The notes under the pieces are model-generated. The model was not told where the DNA came from, searched no databases, and saw only the letters and a list, made by a program, of their open reading frames with translations. 64,000 bases of DNA, from positions 47,955,527 to 48,019,526 of the forward strand of contig OZ020514.1 of assembly GCA_963971425.1 (NCBI GenBank), in the 5' to 3' direction. The stretch's first letter is position 1. Each line of letters begins with the position of its first letter. The stretch comes from Bryoerythrophyllum caledonicum (Eukaryota; Streptophyta; Bryopsida; Pottiales; Pottiaceae). Made by a program: the position numbers and the translations under genes. This document shows positions 13,003 to 23,794 of the stretch, one piece after another.

Positions 13003-13107
13003 TTGGAAACAAGTGATAGTTCTTCAGACGAAGGTTCAAATAAAACCGGAAGTAAATGAAGAGGAAGTATTCGAATAGAAATTGGAAGAAAACCAATAAT
13101 ACAACCA

Positions 13108-14817
13108 ATGGCTGAGGCGGCACCTGAAGTCCTGATTGCGGTAGCTATGGGAGCAGTAGGAGATCGCACCACAAGTGTTGCACCATTGCCAACATTTAGT
13201 GGTTGGCCAGGTTCAGATCCAGATTATCATTTGTCTCAATTTTTGACAGCGTGTGTAGCCAATAATGGAAGAACTGAAGATATATGGCTGAGATGGTTTC
13301 CTGCCATGTTAAAAGATACGGCATTTGAATGGTATAATTGTCAAACAGTTGGTCAATTTCCGAATTGGGAAGCTTTAAAAAACGCTTTTCTAACGCATTT
13401 TAGGCCAATTGGTTTTGAAAATCGTCTTCGAGAAAGTTTAATGACAAGCAGAATGTTTTTAGGCGAACCAGTTCAGTCTTATTATGGGAGAGTTGCAGAT
13501 ATACTTCGCAAATGGCCGAATAATCAAATGCCTGACTCATTTCTATTGTCAATAATAACGAATGGTTTGAATCCACAGGAATTGAAAATGTTTGTAAAGG
13601 AGGCTCAACCAGCCACCGTAGGAGCATCTTTAGAACGTGCAAAGATATGGGAAGAATGTCATTATGATCAATTGTTATATGTAGGCCCTACGTTGATTTC
13701 CAATTCGGTGAATCCACAGGTACAAAAAGGAAATACGTTAATAGGAAGTTATCCATGGGTTGTGAATGCGGCACAAGGGGCTACCAATTTGCAAGGAGTG
13801 ATCAATGCGACACCGTTGCAATCAGTACCGCCCACAGCAGTAGTACCGTATGCTGCGGCATTGACTTATCCCCCACATGAATTATCAATTTCAAATGCTG
13901 TACCAAATTCAAATGAGACGTTATTATTAAATCTTACAAAGAAAATGGAAGTTAATATGGCCAAAGAGAAAGAACAATGGCAAAAGCCTACCAATACAAG
14001 ACCCAATGTATGGTGTAATAATTGTAAGGGGCAGGGTCACTTTGATACGGAATGTCCGTCACCACGACAAACGGGAGTACAATGCAAGTGTTGCGGTGGA
14101 AAACATCCTACCGCTAAATGTTGGTATTTAAATGGTCAACCGCAATTTGGCGCTCAGACAATGATTCAACCGACTCAATGGGATGTCAATCAAGTGCAAA
14201 CTGGAAATATGGGAAATTGGGACGGTAATCGTTCCAATCGACAAAATAGAGGTGGTGGAAATTTTCAAAATCCAAATTTTAACCCAAATTATGGACCCAA
14301 TATGCAAAATTGTAGCAACAACCAACAAGGCAATTTCCAAGCTATGCCAAATCAACAGCCCAATACAACATTTGTTGCGACTGGACAACCAGGATCTTTT
14401 ACTGAAGCTACATGGAATCAGCCTAGTCGATATATACCCGTTGAGACACCCAATATGCCAGGTGGTTCACGAAGAAAGGTAGTGCGTTGTTTTCGATGTC
14501 GGCAATTAGGACATTATGCCAGTGATTGCCCAAATCCAAAATTTGTAGAAGATTATGCTCCAGTTTGCGGAAATTGTAAGCAATCTGGTCACCAATATTT
14601 TCAATGTAATGCTCCATTCAATCCCAATAACAGGGATCACTATGTACCAACTACAGTACAAATTGTGGAAGAGAACCCTAAAACTAATCAGGAATCACCA
14701 GTGCATAGAGTAGAAGTGGTCCAAGCTGTACTTACAAGGAATCAACAGAAAAATCGAACCAAGTCCAATATTGGAAATACCATTAGAGGAAGATCAACCA
14801 ATTCCAATTCAGGATGA
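13108..14817 (+). CDS. gag: Gag polyprotein
   Basis: 569 residues. A retrotransposon Gag (capsid-like) domain spans roughly residues 28-200, beginning with FSGWPGSDPDYHL. An N/Q/G-rich linker follows. Four zinc knuckles are visible at about residues 301, 328, 459 and 486: three are C-x2-C-x4-H-x4-C (WCNNCKGQGHFDTEC, CFRCRQLGHYASDC, CGNCKQSGHQYFQC) and one is shorter (CKCCGGKHPTAKC). Gag packages element RNA in virus-like particles. The 3' end overlaps the protease frame by 47 bases in the +1 frame, consistent with frameshift expression of pol. The ORF is intact from this ATG. Confidence 0.92.
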   Translation: MAEAAPEVLIAVAMGAVGDRTTSVAPLPTFSGWPGSDPDYHLSQFLTACVANNGRTEDIWLRWFPAMLKDTAFEWYNCQTVGQFPNWEALKNAFLTHFRPIGFENRLRESLMTSRMFLGEPVQSYYGRVADILRKWPNNQMPDSFLLSIITNGLNPQELKMFVKEAQPATVGASLERAKIWEECHYDQLLYVGPTLISNSVNPQVQKGNTLIGSYPWVVNAAQGATNLQGVINATPLQSVPPTAVVPYAAALTYPPHELSISNAVPNSNETLLLNLTKKMEVNMAKEKEQWQKPTNTRPNVWCNNCKGQGHFDTECPSPRQTGVQCKCCGGKHPTAKCWYLNGQPQFGAQTMIQPTQWDVNQVQTGNMGNWDGNRSNRQNRGGGNFQNPNFNPNYGPNMQNCSNNQQGNFQAMPNQQPNTTFVATGQPGSFTEATWNQPSRYIPVETPNMPGGSRRKVVRCFRCRQLGHYASDCPNPKFVEDYAPVCGNCKQSGHQYFQCNAPFNPNNRDHYVPTTVQIVEENPKTNQESPVHRVEVVQAVLTRNQQKNRTKSNIGNTIRGRSTNSNSG

Positions 14818-15607
14818 TGAACCAATTCCAGTAACAGGAGTGAATATTCATCCCAAACCAACCACTATATTGGGACGAACACCAATTCTCGAAAAACTAG
14901 TATTGTCCCAGTTGACAAACCAATCTTATGTATTGGAAGAACCAATGTTACAGGTTTCGCCGAAACCAGTTAAGGAACTAGTTCAAAAAATTGGAAAGAC
15001 CAATATACCGGTTATGGAAACCAAAATTGCAAAGAAGAAACGGGCATTGGGTATTACAACCAATCTGGAACCGTATGATATTTTAAAAGATTTAAGTACA
15101 ATTCAACCTACAATTTCCATGAAACAATTGTTGGCGATTGCACCTGATTGTCGTACTACATTAAACTCGTCGTTAATTCGACGCAGATCTCGTAATAAGG
15201 AAATTAGAGAAGTCAGTTTGAATCCCGATCCAAGAGCTCCAACCATTGATGTTTCTATTGACGGTGTGCTAGTTCCAGGTGTACAAGTTGATGGTGGTTC
15301 TAGTGTAAATTTGATGAACGCTGATACCATGGATGAATTGGGATTGGACCAATTGTTACCTACAACAGTAGTATTGCGAATGGCAGATTCCAGTCGAGTT
15401 AAACCTATGGGTACACTAAGGGGAATTGATACAGTTATTGCAAGCATTACTTACAAAATTGATTGCATTGTATTGAGAGTGCAAAGTTCCATATTGTCTT
15501 ATCCAATTCTGTTGGGAATGCCATGGTTATATCAAGCAAAAGCTTGTAATGATTGGGGTAGAGGCACATTGACAATTGGGGCCGGCAAAGATAAAATTGT
15601 GATTTAG
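14771..15607 (+). CDS. pol: Retroviral-type aspartic protease region
   Basis: 278 codons in the +1 frame relative to gag. The active-site region is near residue 172 (VDGGSSVNLM), a D-G-G variant of the D-S/T-G loop; the flap and ILG-like segment (SYPILLGMPW) follow near residue 240. The protease would process Gag and Pol. The frame ends at TAG 15,605-15,607, but similar-quality coding sequence continues directly after it in the same frame, so the stop is probably a lesion or a readthrough point. Confidence 0.85.
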   Translation: MEIPLEEDQPIPIQDDEPIPVTGVNIHPKPTTILGRTPILEKLVLSQLTNQSYVLEEPMLQVSPKPVKELVQKIGKTNIPVMETKIAKKKRALGITTNLEPYDILKDLSTIQPTISMKQLLAIAPDCRTTLNSSLIRRRSRNKEIREVSLNPDPRAPTIDVSIDGVLVPGVQVDGGSSVNLMNADTMDELGLDQLLPTTVVLRMADSSRVKPMGTLRGIDTVIASITYKIDCIVLRVQSSILSYPILLGMPWLYQAKACNDWGRGTLTIGAGKDKIVI

Positions 15608-16668
15608 ATGTATCCAGTTCAATATCATGGGGAAACACATGTTGCTAATTTTGAATTCACGACTGACTGTGAAGATGACTCTTTAGAAGATGAATTGGAA
15701 GATTTCAATTGCATCCATATTGATAAACCGGTAACCGTCGAATCAATGCGCAGGATTGGGTGAATATTTAGTTGATCCAGCTATTAACGATGATTCTGAT
15801 CATATGATTGTACATTGGATGAATCCGCATGAAGTTCATCAAGTAAGTGCTATGGAACCTGAATTGGAAAGTTCTAATTTGTCTGATTTTATGAAAGAAT
15901 CTGATACCGAGCATAAGGTTATCAAGAAGTTTTTAAAACTCCAAAGTGTCAATCCATGAATTTGGGTAATGAGACTGATCCCAAAAATATTCGAATTTAT
16001 GATGGTATAACGGGTGAAGAGAAAGCTATTTGGCATTCCTATATTGTGAGGCATAAATCAGCTTTTGCCTGGTCATATGCGGATTTAAAGGGTATTCCAG
16101 CTGAAGTCTGTGAACATCGAATTATTTGGAAGATAATGCTGTACCAGTTCGTCAAAGGCAACACCGACTTAATCCAAAATATTCGTAATTGGTTAAAGAA
16201 GAATTGGATAAGTTATTGAATGTGGGATTTATTTACCCAGTACCCTATAGCGAATGGGTTTCACTTATTGTTATGGTTCCAAAGAAGAACGGGAAAATTT
16301 GTATTTGTCAAGACTTTCGGAAATTGAATGCGGCAACTAAGAAGGATTATTTTCCGTTACCGTTTACAGATAGTATATTAGATGTTGTTGCTGGACATGA
16401 ATGTTATTCGTTTTTAGATGGATTCTCCGGTTATAATCAGGTGAAAATTGCTAAAGAAGATCAATTGAAGACTACTTTTACGACGGATTGGGGAACATTT
16501 GCGTACAAAGTAATGCCATTTGGACTTTGTAATGCACCTGCCACATTTCAACGGGTGATGACACAAGCATTTCAAGAGTATTTGAGAATTTCTATGGAGA
16601 TATTTTTAGATGATTTTTGTACGTTTAGTTCAAGAGCGAGACATTTGGAATGTTTGGGAAAGTGTTAG
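15608..16668 (+). pseudogene. pol: Reverse transcriptase, N-terminal and palm (broken)
   Basis: Runs from after the protease stop through the RT fingers and palm. Visible motifs are VPKKNGKICICQDFRKLNAATKKD, LDGFSGYNQVKI, MPFGLCNAPATFQ and the catalytic FLDD box (in MEIFLDDFCTF). Lesions include a frameshift near 15,755, a TGA at about 15,957, a frameshift near 16,130, a TAA near 16,176, and a frameshift near 16,655 where the frame passes to the next segment. The four or so single-base shifts lie in or near short homopolymers, so long-read error is possible. The palm sequence is closest in style to plant Tat/Athila-type elements. Confidence 0.85.
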
Positions 16669-18734
16669 AACAATGTGCAAAATATGGAATCTCTCTAAAT
16701 ACGGACAAATGTCAATTCGGGGTACCCTCTGGTAAATTACTGGGTCACATAGTTTCAACTGCTGGTATTGCTACGGACCCTGATAAAGTTAAGCTTATAT
16801 TAAAATTACCGCAACTGGATACAGTAACGGGAGTCCGTGGTTTTGTTGGCCATGTTAGTTATTATCGAAGATTTATCCATTCATTTGCACTTATCTGCCA
16901 GCCATTAACCAATCTTTTAAAGAAACCTCCAAACGATGGTATCAATCCAATTTGGACTAAAGAATGTACTATGGCTTTCGAAACGTTAAAACAAAAATTG
17001 GCAAGTGCACCAATTCTGGTGGCACCGTGCTGGAAAACCCCATTTCATGTTTATGTGGATGCGTCCAATGTAGCTATTGGTTCTATTTTAAGCCAGAAAG
17101 ATGTTAAGGGATTTGATCATCCAATTTACTATGTCAGTCATCAATTGATTGCCGCAGAATGCAATTACACTACGACTGAACGGGAAGCATTGGGAATGAT
17201 TTATTTTGTACAAAAGTTTAGACATTATTTGCTTGGCTATAAATTTGTATTTCATGTGGACCATGATGCTCTCAAGTATATGATTAATAAACCTCAGTTG
17301 AGTGGTCGTATAGCAAGATGGATGCTGTTATTACAAGAATTTGATTTCACTATCAATGTACGCCCTGGGAAGGCTCATGCCAATGCAGATCATTTATCTC
17401 GTTTAACCAATGTATTGGGAAATGAACCAATTGATGATGCATTACCTGATGCACAATTATTTGCAGTGGATGTAATTTCTGAGGAATATAGTGAGTTGAT
17501 CCAGTATTTAACATTTCAAACGTTTCCTTCACATTTTACGGAGAAACTAAAACGCCGTCTTATTTTAAAAAGTGCACCTTACACTATGATTGGAGAAGCT
17601 TTATATAAGCAAGGTAAGGATGGAATTTTACGCCGTTGTATTTATCAACATGAAGTTTGTACTATATTGGAAGGCTGTCATTTGGATAGTTGTGGTGGAC
17701 ATTTTGCTGGAGACAGTACTGCACGCAAGGCTTTACAGGCTGGATATTGGTGGCCAACATTATTCGCGGATGCATACCAATTTGTAAGACGCTGTGATCC
17801 ATGTCAGAGAATCGGACGGCCAACCGGTACTTTAGCCATGCCATTAGTACCAATTCTTGCCCAAGCACCGTTTGAAAAATGGGGTATTGATTTTGTGGGC
17901 CCAATTGCACCTGCTTCTCGGATTGGACAAAAACGTTATATATTGATAGCCACTGATTATGTTACAAAATGGGCTGAAGCTTCTGCCACAAAGACTGATA
18001 ATGCAAGTACGGTTGCCACATTTTTATATGAAAATATTATTACTCGTTTTGGATGTCCAAAGGAATTGGTTAGTGATTGTGGGACTCATTTTATTAATAG
18101 TACAATTGAAGCATTAACAGCAAAATATGAGATTAAACATCAAAAAACTACTCCGTATCATTCAAGAGCAAATGGACAAACAGAGAAGACCAATGGTATT
18201 TTATGCAAGATTTTAACGAATACAATTTCAAGAGGGGGTACAGATTGGGATACCAAATTGTTTGCTGCTCTATGGGCGTACCGTACTGCATATAAAATTA
18301 CTACCTATGCTACACCTTTTCAATTAGTTTATGGACAAGAAGCAATTTTACCAATAGAATTGGAAGTGCCCAATTTACGTATTGCTATTGATAATCGATT
18401 AGGGGATTCCGAATCATTGGAGCACCGATTAATAAAATTGGAACAATTGGATGAAATTCGTGCGAATGCTTTATTTACAATAAAAACTACTCAAAAGAGG
18501 CGAAAGAATTATTATGATAGTAAATTACGGCCAAAGTCTTTTATGCCCAATGATTTAGTATTACTTTATGATAGTCGTTTTAAAAATTTTCCAGGCAAAT
18601 TTCAAGTTCGTTGGCATGGCCCATATCGCGTTATTGAAGGATTTCCCAATGGTTCAGTGCAATTGGAAGATTTTATGGGAACTAAATTTACTACTCGTAT
18701 TAATGGCAATCGGTTACGGCTTTATAATACGTAG
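16650..18734 (+). CDS. pol: RT thumb, RNase H and integrase
   Basis: 694 codons open without a stop. The RT thumb is followed by RNase H with its first catalytic Asp near residue 135 (HVYVDASNVAIG) and the TEREAL motif. Integrase has an HHCC zinc region (His near 333 and 350, CDPC near 381-384). The catalytic triad is D near 412 (GIDFVGP), D near 474 (LVSDCGTHF) and E near 511 (HSRANGQTEKTNG). A GPY/F module is near 655 (RWHGPYRV). All key residues are present, so integrase could be functional if expressed. The start shown is only the first Met after the frameshift; in an intact element it would be fused to the upstream RT. Confidence 0.93.
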   Translation: MFGKVLEQCAKYGISLNTDKCQFGVPSGKLLGHIVSTAGIATDPDKVKLILKLPQLDTVTGVRGFVGHVSYYRRFIHSFALICQPLTNLLKKPPNDGINPIWTKECTMAFETLKQKLASAPILVAPCWKTPFHVYVDASNVAIGSILSQKDVKGFDHPIYYVSHQLIAAECNYTTTEREALGMIYFVQKFRHYLLGYKFVFHVDHDALKYMINKPQLSGRIARWMLLLQEFDFTINVRPGKAHANADHLSRLTNVLGNEPIDDALPDAQLFAVDVISEEYSELIQYLTFQTFPSHFTEKLKRRLILKSAPYTMIGEALYKQGKDGILRRCIYQHEVCTILEGCHLDSCGGHFAGDSTARKALQAGYWWPTLFADAYQFVRRCDPCQRIGRPTGTLAMPLVPILAQAPFEKWGIDFVGPIAPASRIGQKRYILIATDYVTKWAEASATKTDNASTVATFLYENIITRFGCPKELVSDCGTHFINSTIEALTAKYEIKHQKTTPYHSRANGQTEKTNGILCKILTNTISRGGTDWDTKLFAALWAYRTAYKITTYATPFQLVYGQEAILPIELEVPNLRIAIDNRLGDSESLEHRLIKLEQLDEIRANALFTIKTTQKRRKNYYDSKLRPKSFMPNDLVLLYDSRFKNFPGKFQVRWHGPYRVIEGFPNGSVQLEDFMGTKFTTRINGNRLRLYNT

Positions 18735-19174
18735 TCAGAATTGGACTTCAAATAATAATAGAACTTTAAAAACCCGAGACGGGTTTTGTTTAAAAAGGGA
18801 GGTAGGCAGTTTAGTTGTGATGATGGGTTAGTACGTGTGAGGTGAGTGAAAGAAGTGGTAATAATGAGAATTGAGACAGTTAGGGTAATGCAAGCTGTCA
18901 CAGTTAATGGAGTAGGTCAGGTCATTATGAGGTATCGTGAGAGGGAAGAAGAAAGACCATAGTAGAAGCCAGAAGTGGGACTCTTGTGAACATTGTGTGT
19001 CTGCGTGAATTGTAGCGAGTTTGAGTGTTTGAGGGAATAGCTGAGTGCGTAAGCTTGTTTTTGTAAGTAAAGGCGACGAAGCGTAGCAAGAGACAGTCCA
19101 ATAGGGAGGAGAGAGAGCGCAATGTGAGGCGCAAGGAAGACTTGCCACCGTTAGAGTGTATTATCGTAACAAAC
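18735..19174 (+). other. Spacer between integrase and the extra ORF
   Basis: No coding frame of note. Contains a purine run (AAAAAGGGAGGTAGG at about 18,795) and AGAAGTGGGACT at 18,971, which repeats near the 3' LTR. Confidence 0.6.
18971..18983 (+). other. Second polypurine-tract-like site
   Basis: AGAAGTGGGACT matches the sequence just before the 3' LTR (20,781-20,792). It could be a central PPT or a scar of how the 3' ORF was acquired. Confidence 0.45.
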
Positions 19175-20744
19175 ATGGAGCCTATTCGATTAGATGTGTG
19201 TTGGTCGAAGGAGAAGCAACAGTGTTTTCGTGAGGCACACATGAACGGTTTCATTCGGTTGTCGGAGAACTTGCCACCGATTGACGTAGACTTGTAAGCG
19301 GAGTATTTGAAGAATTACAATCTTGCAGATGGGTCGAGTGTAGTGAAGGGGAAGATAATCGGTATAGACGAGACCGTATTGAACAAGGTGATGTATCTTC
19401 CGATGGGGGAGCTGCCGGTGTTTGGTGATTTGGAGTCGGATTTCGTGCCTGGCAGTTATTTCAAGTCAAGAGAAAAAGCGTTCGAGAAGGGCCAAGGATG
19501 GAAGACCGGAGAAGCTCTTACGCCGGAGTTGGGAGAGTGGATGCGCTTCATGCAGAAGAGGCTGGCGCTGAACCGACACACGACGTACATGGCGAAGAAG
19601 TTGCTGCTTTCGACGGTGGCGACGTTGGAAGGTATGGTCCTCAATTGGGCAGCGTATGTGGCGACAAGAATCCACGCGGAGCTGGAAGCCAAGAGGAAGA
19701 TGGGGAAGGTGACGACGTTGTTGTGTGCCAATTACGTGAGCGAAGCGATCAAGTACGGACCGCAGCAGGACGGGAATCAGAGGAGCGTGCAAGTGGTGGA
19801 GGTGCCGGTCAAGGAGAAGAAGAAGCAACCAGTTTCGGTACCAATTCAGTTTGTTGAAGTTGCACCAGGTATTGCAGAGTGTCGTAGGGCAGTAGGGTGT
19901 GAACAGTGTGAGATTGGGCCCCAGTTGCAAGTATTGGGTCGTCAATTGGGTAGCACGTCTACGGCAACACCAGTTTCGATAGAGCTGTATCAGAGAATTG
20001 GTCCATCAGGTAGTGAGCAGCAGACGGGAGGGTTGAAGGAAGTAATTTTAGCTCAGCTCACCCAGTTACAGATGACAGTGACCAAACTGGATAGTGAGTC
20101 CAGACTGAAGAGAGAGTTGGAGCTAAGGATGGGAGAGATTAAAGGGTGTAAGGTCAGAATTGGTGAATTGGAGAGGACAGCGGCGGAAGATACTCTCAAG
20201 GGTGGGAGATTGGAGAGCACTTTGAAGGAAAAAAGAAGTAGAGAGGGCTGAAGAGCGCGAGACACTCAAGTCCATGGAATTAATCAACGACCAGGAACGC
20301 AAGGCGCTCAAGGAGAAGTGGATGCAGGAGAAGAAGAAGGTGACCGATTTGGCGGTTGCAAGAGGAAAATCGGAGGCAGATTGGGAGGCATTGCGGGACC
20401 AGTTGTAGAAGGAGAACGAAGAATTGAAGACGAAGGTAAATTCTTTGGAGGGAGCCATGGTCTCTGCGGTTCCTTCGCAGGAATTCGTTCTGGTATCAAC
20501 CAATTCCGAGCCAGTATCGACGCAGCACGCAGAATTGCAGAAGATATTGGAGGACATGGAGAAGCAGATCACTCTTCTTGAAGCTCAGGTAAGAGTATTG
20601 GGTGAATTGAATGAAGATCTGACGGAGCAGTTACAAGGGGACCAGTCGAACACCGATGCGGATGAAGGTGATGAAGAGGAGGTCAGGACGCCCAAGGACA
20701 AGTCTGGGACTTCGGAGAACGCCAATAACCCAATTGAGGTTTAG
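19175..20744 (+). pseudogene. Extra 3' ORF of the gypsy element (unknown function)
   Basis: Starts at ATG 19,175. An in-frame TAA lies at 19,295-19,297, a frameshift near 20,250 and a TAG near 20,407; otherwise about 500 codons. The N-terminal 230 residues look globular. A segment around residues 40-75 (GKIIGIDETVLNKVMYLPMGE) faintly recalls the plant mobile domain found in some plant transposons, a weak match by eye. The C-terminal half is a long Glu/Lys/Leu-rich coiled coil ending in an acidic tail. Extra ORFs after integrase are known in Tat, Ogre and envelope-bearing plant gypsy elements. I see no signal peptide or membrane segment, so it is not obviously envelope-like. Confidence 0.6.
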
Positions 20745-20780
20745 AAATTGGTTTTGTGTTTGCGAGGGCGCTGCACAGTT

Positions 20781-20793
20781 AGAAGTGGGACTA
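20781..20793 (+). other. Polypurine tract
   Basis: AGAAGTGGGACTA immediately precedes the 3' LTR at 20,794. Only moderately purine-rich, but in the required position for plus-strand priming. Confidence 0.6.
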
Positions 20794-21549
20794 TGTAGAA
20801 TGTGTAATTAGTTTTTGTGTTCACATGTGGATTAGAATTAGTTAGTTTCGGAAGTTAGCCAGTTAGTTTTATAGTTCAGTTGTAAGATTGGGAAGTTACG
20901 TGAAAAGTTGGTTAAGAAGCAAATGTGGCGTTTGGAATCTGGAAGTTAGGTTCAATTTTTGGATAAAGACTTTGTGGAAGATGGATTCGAGGCCAGACTG
21001 TGATAGTCGTAAGCCGGGGCAAGCTTGGTGCTACCTCTTTGTTTTCTTTGAATTTTCTATTTTCTTTTGTAGGATTGTGATTAAGATGAAGTATGAATGG
21101 AATTGGAGTTAAGAAAGTGTGATTGCATGATTGGAAGTAAAGCTTATGAGCATTGTATGAGAATTGTGAAGATAGGAAGTTAGAGAATGGAATTATGGAT
21201 GTAAAAAGATTGTAATCTTTGTGAAAGAATTGGTTATTGAAAGTGATTACGGAAGATAATCACGTATTATTGAATTCACTATATTGTCATTACAGTGAAG
21301 AAAAGAAAAATTGACATGATTATGAGATCATGAAGGAAAGAGGATTGGAGAATATTTAGGTTTAGAATGATGCAAGAGAGAGTGATTGAGTGTTGATAAT
21401 TGTTAAGAGAAGTTAGCAAACAAGTGTGTAATCAATCGTGACAATAACATAGTGGCATTCATAGAAACAGTCTTTCCCCGCGAACGAATCCACCTATACT
21501 AATTTGGTGCTTTGGGTTTATTTCCAATCCAACCAAAACGATAACCACA
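20794..21549 (+). repeat. 3' LTR
   Basis: 756 bp, same ends as the 5' LTR, followed by the duplicated target ATGAG. Confidence 0.95.
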
Positions 21550-21554
21550 ATGAG

Positions 21555-22422
21555 GAAGATGATGATGGAAATCCTACCATGGATGTTATGAGGTCAGATC
21601 TTGCAGTCGCTGAGCCATCAGATCATGCTTCTCCTCGCGTTAGTGAAGGCATAGATATTGGTGCATTTTGTGCGGATGGTTATGAGGATCTTGCTCTACG
21701 GCGGTGCAATGTGTTTGCAGTTGGTGCTAGGCCATCCAACCTTCCCTCGCAGAGCAAGGCTGATTCTCAGATAGAAATACTAACGATGACTTTGAACTGA
21801 TGGCTTTTGCACCCACGCCCCCGCAAAAGCGCCAACGAATTCCTGTAATGCTAAATTGCCCGCGCTATCTACGTCCCCTCCCACTGCACAAGCCGATATG
21901 GCATTGAAGGTCGAGATGCTCTTAAAGAAGGTCGAGGAGCAGGAGAGGCTCAACCAAGAGTTGTCAAGACGGCAAGATGTGCGCCAAGAAGAGCTCTTCG
22001 CAGCGCTGAGAGCTGACATGGAGCGAAACACACAAGCGATGATTGCTTCCACGTTTGCAAGGTTCAAGCACATGTTGCCGCCGTAGTCGAAGGAGATGGA
22101 GCATATTTTAGGTGAAACTCCTAGGTCGACTGCAGGAACGCCGTCTCCAAGCCCTACTATGATGGAGACGGTCCCGTTGCTTGGAAAGACGTCTCTCCAA
22201 CAGCCTTTGTTGAGATCAGACCCGAATCCATCTTCTCCTCGTTCTCCGCCGCAAGAGTCATCCTATGTTGGAACAGAGTCCATGCTTTTCATTGCTCTGT
22301 GTTTAGAGTCAGTCATTCTGATCTCGGTGGAAGAGACAGAAGTTGTGAATGAAGTCAACACACCGACCAACGCTCGAGCATCTCCAGATCACTATTCAAG
22401 TGGAATTCTCAATGAGGACTAG
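21555..22422 (+). pseudogene. Decayed multi-exon gene, 3' part
   Basis: Removing the retrotransposon and one ATGAG joins the Asp/Glu run at 11,906 in frame with GAAGATGATGATGG here. The frame runs to about 21,800, then shifts to one containing a coiled coil (about 21,900-22,080: MALKVEMLLKKVEEQERL and on). That frame crosses one TAG (22,084-22,086) and ends at about 22,422 in a Ser/Pro-rich tail. Acidic middle, coiled coil and low-complexity tail suggest a nuclear or DNA-associated protein, but I do not recognise it. Confidence 0.5.
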
Positions 22423-22735
22423 AATATCGAGATTTCTTGTCTTGTGAATTTTGTTTCCTTGAATACTTTTGTACAGTAACTTTTGTATGTAAATATGCAT
22501 GGGTGTTTATTGTCCGTATTAACCTTGGCACAATAAATTCAATGTTGTTTCTGTTTCCAATCTACTACATCACTTCCATCCCTTTAAATGTTGTTTACGT
22601 GTTGATCTTTTCATTATTACCTTTTTCAGACTTCACTTGAGTTGAAGTAAATCTACTGCACATATGTTGTAGTATATATGTCTCTATTTTGTATTGATGT
22701 TCTTTCTTTCTCCTAAAGTCATTGTTACGGGTAAG

Positions 22736-22862
22736 GCATATTCACCTTGACTTGAGCTGAGTATGCATTTCTTTCTGAATACCATGTTGTCCTCCCCCTA
22801 TGTGCATCCTGTTGTTTAGTAGTCATACACTTGCACAATCAGCTCGACTCGAGCAGAATGTA
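22736..22862. repeat. Two degenerate P1 palindromes
   Basis: At 22,736-22,767 and 22,832-22,862, with mismatched arms. They lie in the 22,423-23,794 interval, which otherwise shows no clear gene and could be an intron or intergenic spacer before the FCP1-like exon. Confidence 0.7.
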
Positions 22863-23794
22863 GATCCTATTTAGTATCAATTGTGGTTGCATTTTTTGGG
22901 CATATTTGTTCATAACCCATAATCAAATTTGCTGACTTTCAAATGCCCTAAGCCTTGAAAAGTATCCATTTAAGATAATGCTAGTCCTTCTGAGCATCCT
23001 CCTATGGTTGGTGCAAGGCACATTGATGCTAAGGTGAAAGCATGCTACACCCACCCCATTTTGGGCAAAGACCATGGTATATTTTTAGTATATTTTAATC
23101 TGAACTTTCAAAACAAGGATATAAAAAAACTTTTTAAAAAAAAGCCACCATATGCCGACCTAGGGTTATATATGAAGCACTATTTTTGACAAAAATCCAT
23201 TAAAGAAACGACCCAATCCCTAGTCATTTGGAACCATGTACGATCCGCATGTTTTCTACCAATTGGATTTGAAAATTTGATTTATTTTACAAGATAGTCC
23301 ATTCACATCACTCTATCAATGTGCATGCAAATTTTCATCATCATATGTATCACAGATCACTCAAAAACAATATATTTGTACAAATCTAGTATTTTGTGAC
23401 AAGTATATTTCTCCCACAAATTCAGCCATACAGATGAAATCATTGATACCCTAAACCAAATTTTTAGCATATGTTTAATGCCATTCAAGTTGGAAACAAC
23501 ATTCCATCATTAAAAATCTGAAAACAACGGTACATCTTGTTTGGTAGACGAAAAAATGTTCGTTACTCCTACAAAAACAACTTGTGACACTTTTTTTATA
23601 CCGGTGTAGCTTGCTTTTACCCGCTACTTTGGCCATCAATTCACAGGTATAACTTCAGTTCTTACCACTTCATGGCAAAGATTGTGATGTGTGTTGTAGT
23701 GCTTTCTTCTTTGTATAATGTTGTGTGCTCTATTGTTATATATTGTTTGATGTTTAGTAACATATACCTCCACTCTTTCCCATCTAAATTCCAG

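Larger units (their letters stand above)
11907..21549 (+). mobile_element. Ty3/gypsy LTR retrotransposon, 9,643 bp
   Basis: Two 756-bp direct terminal repeats (TGTAGAATG...AACCACA) are flanked by the 5-bp target duplication ATGAG (11,902-11,906 and 21,550-21,554). Internal order is primer site, gag, protease, reverse transcriptase, RNase H, integrase, then an extra sense-strand ORF. RT before integrase makes it Ty3/gypsy. By eye the two LTRs differ at only about 7 of 756 positions, so insertion is fairly recent. Yet pol carries several stops and frameshifts, so this copy looks non-autonomous unless those are sequencing errors. It interrupts an acidic coding stretch of the P1-locus gene. Confidence 0.95.
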
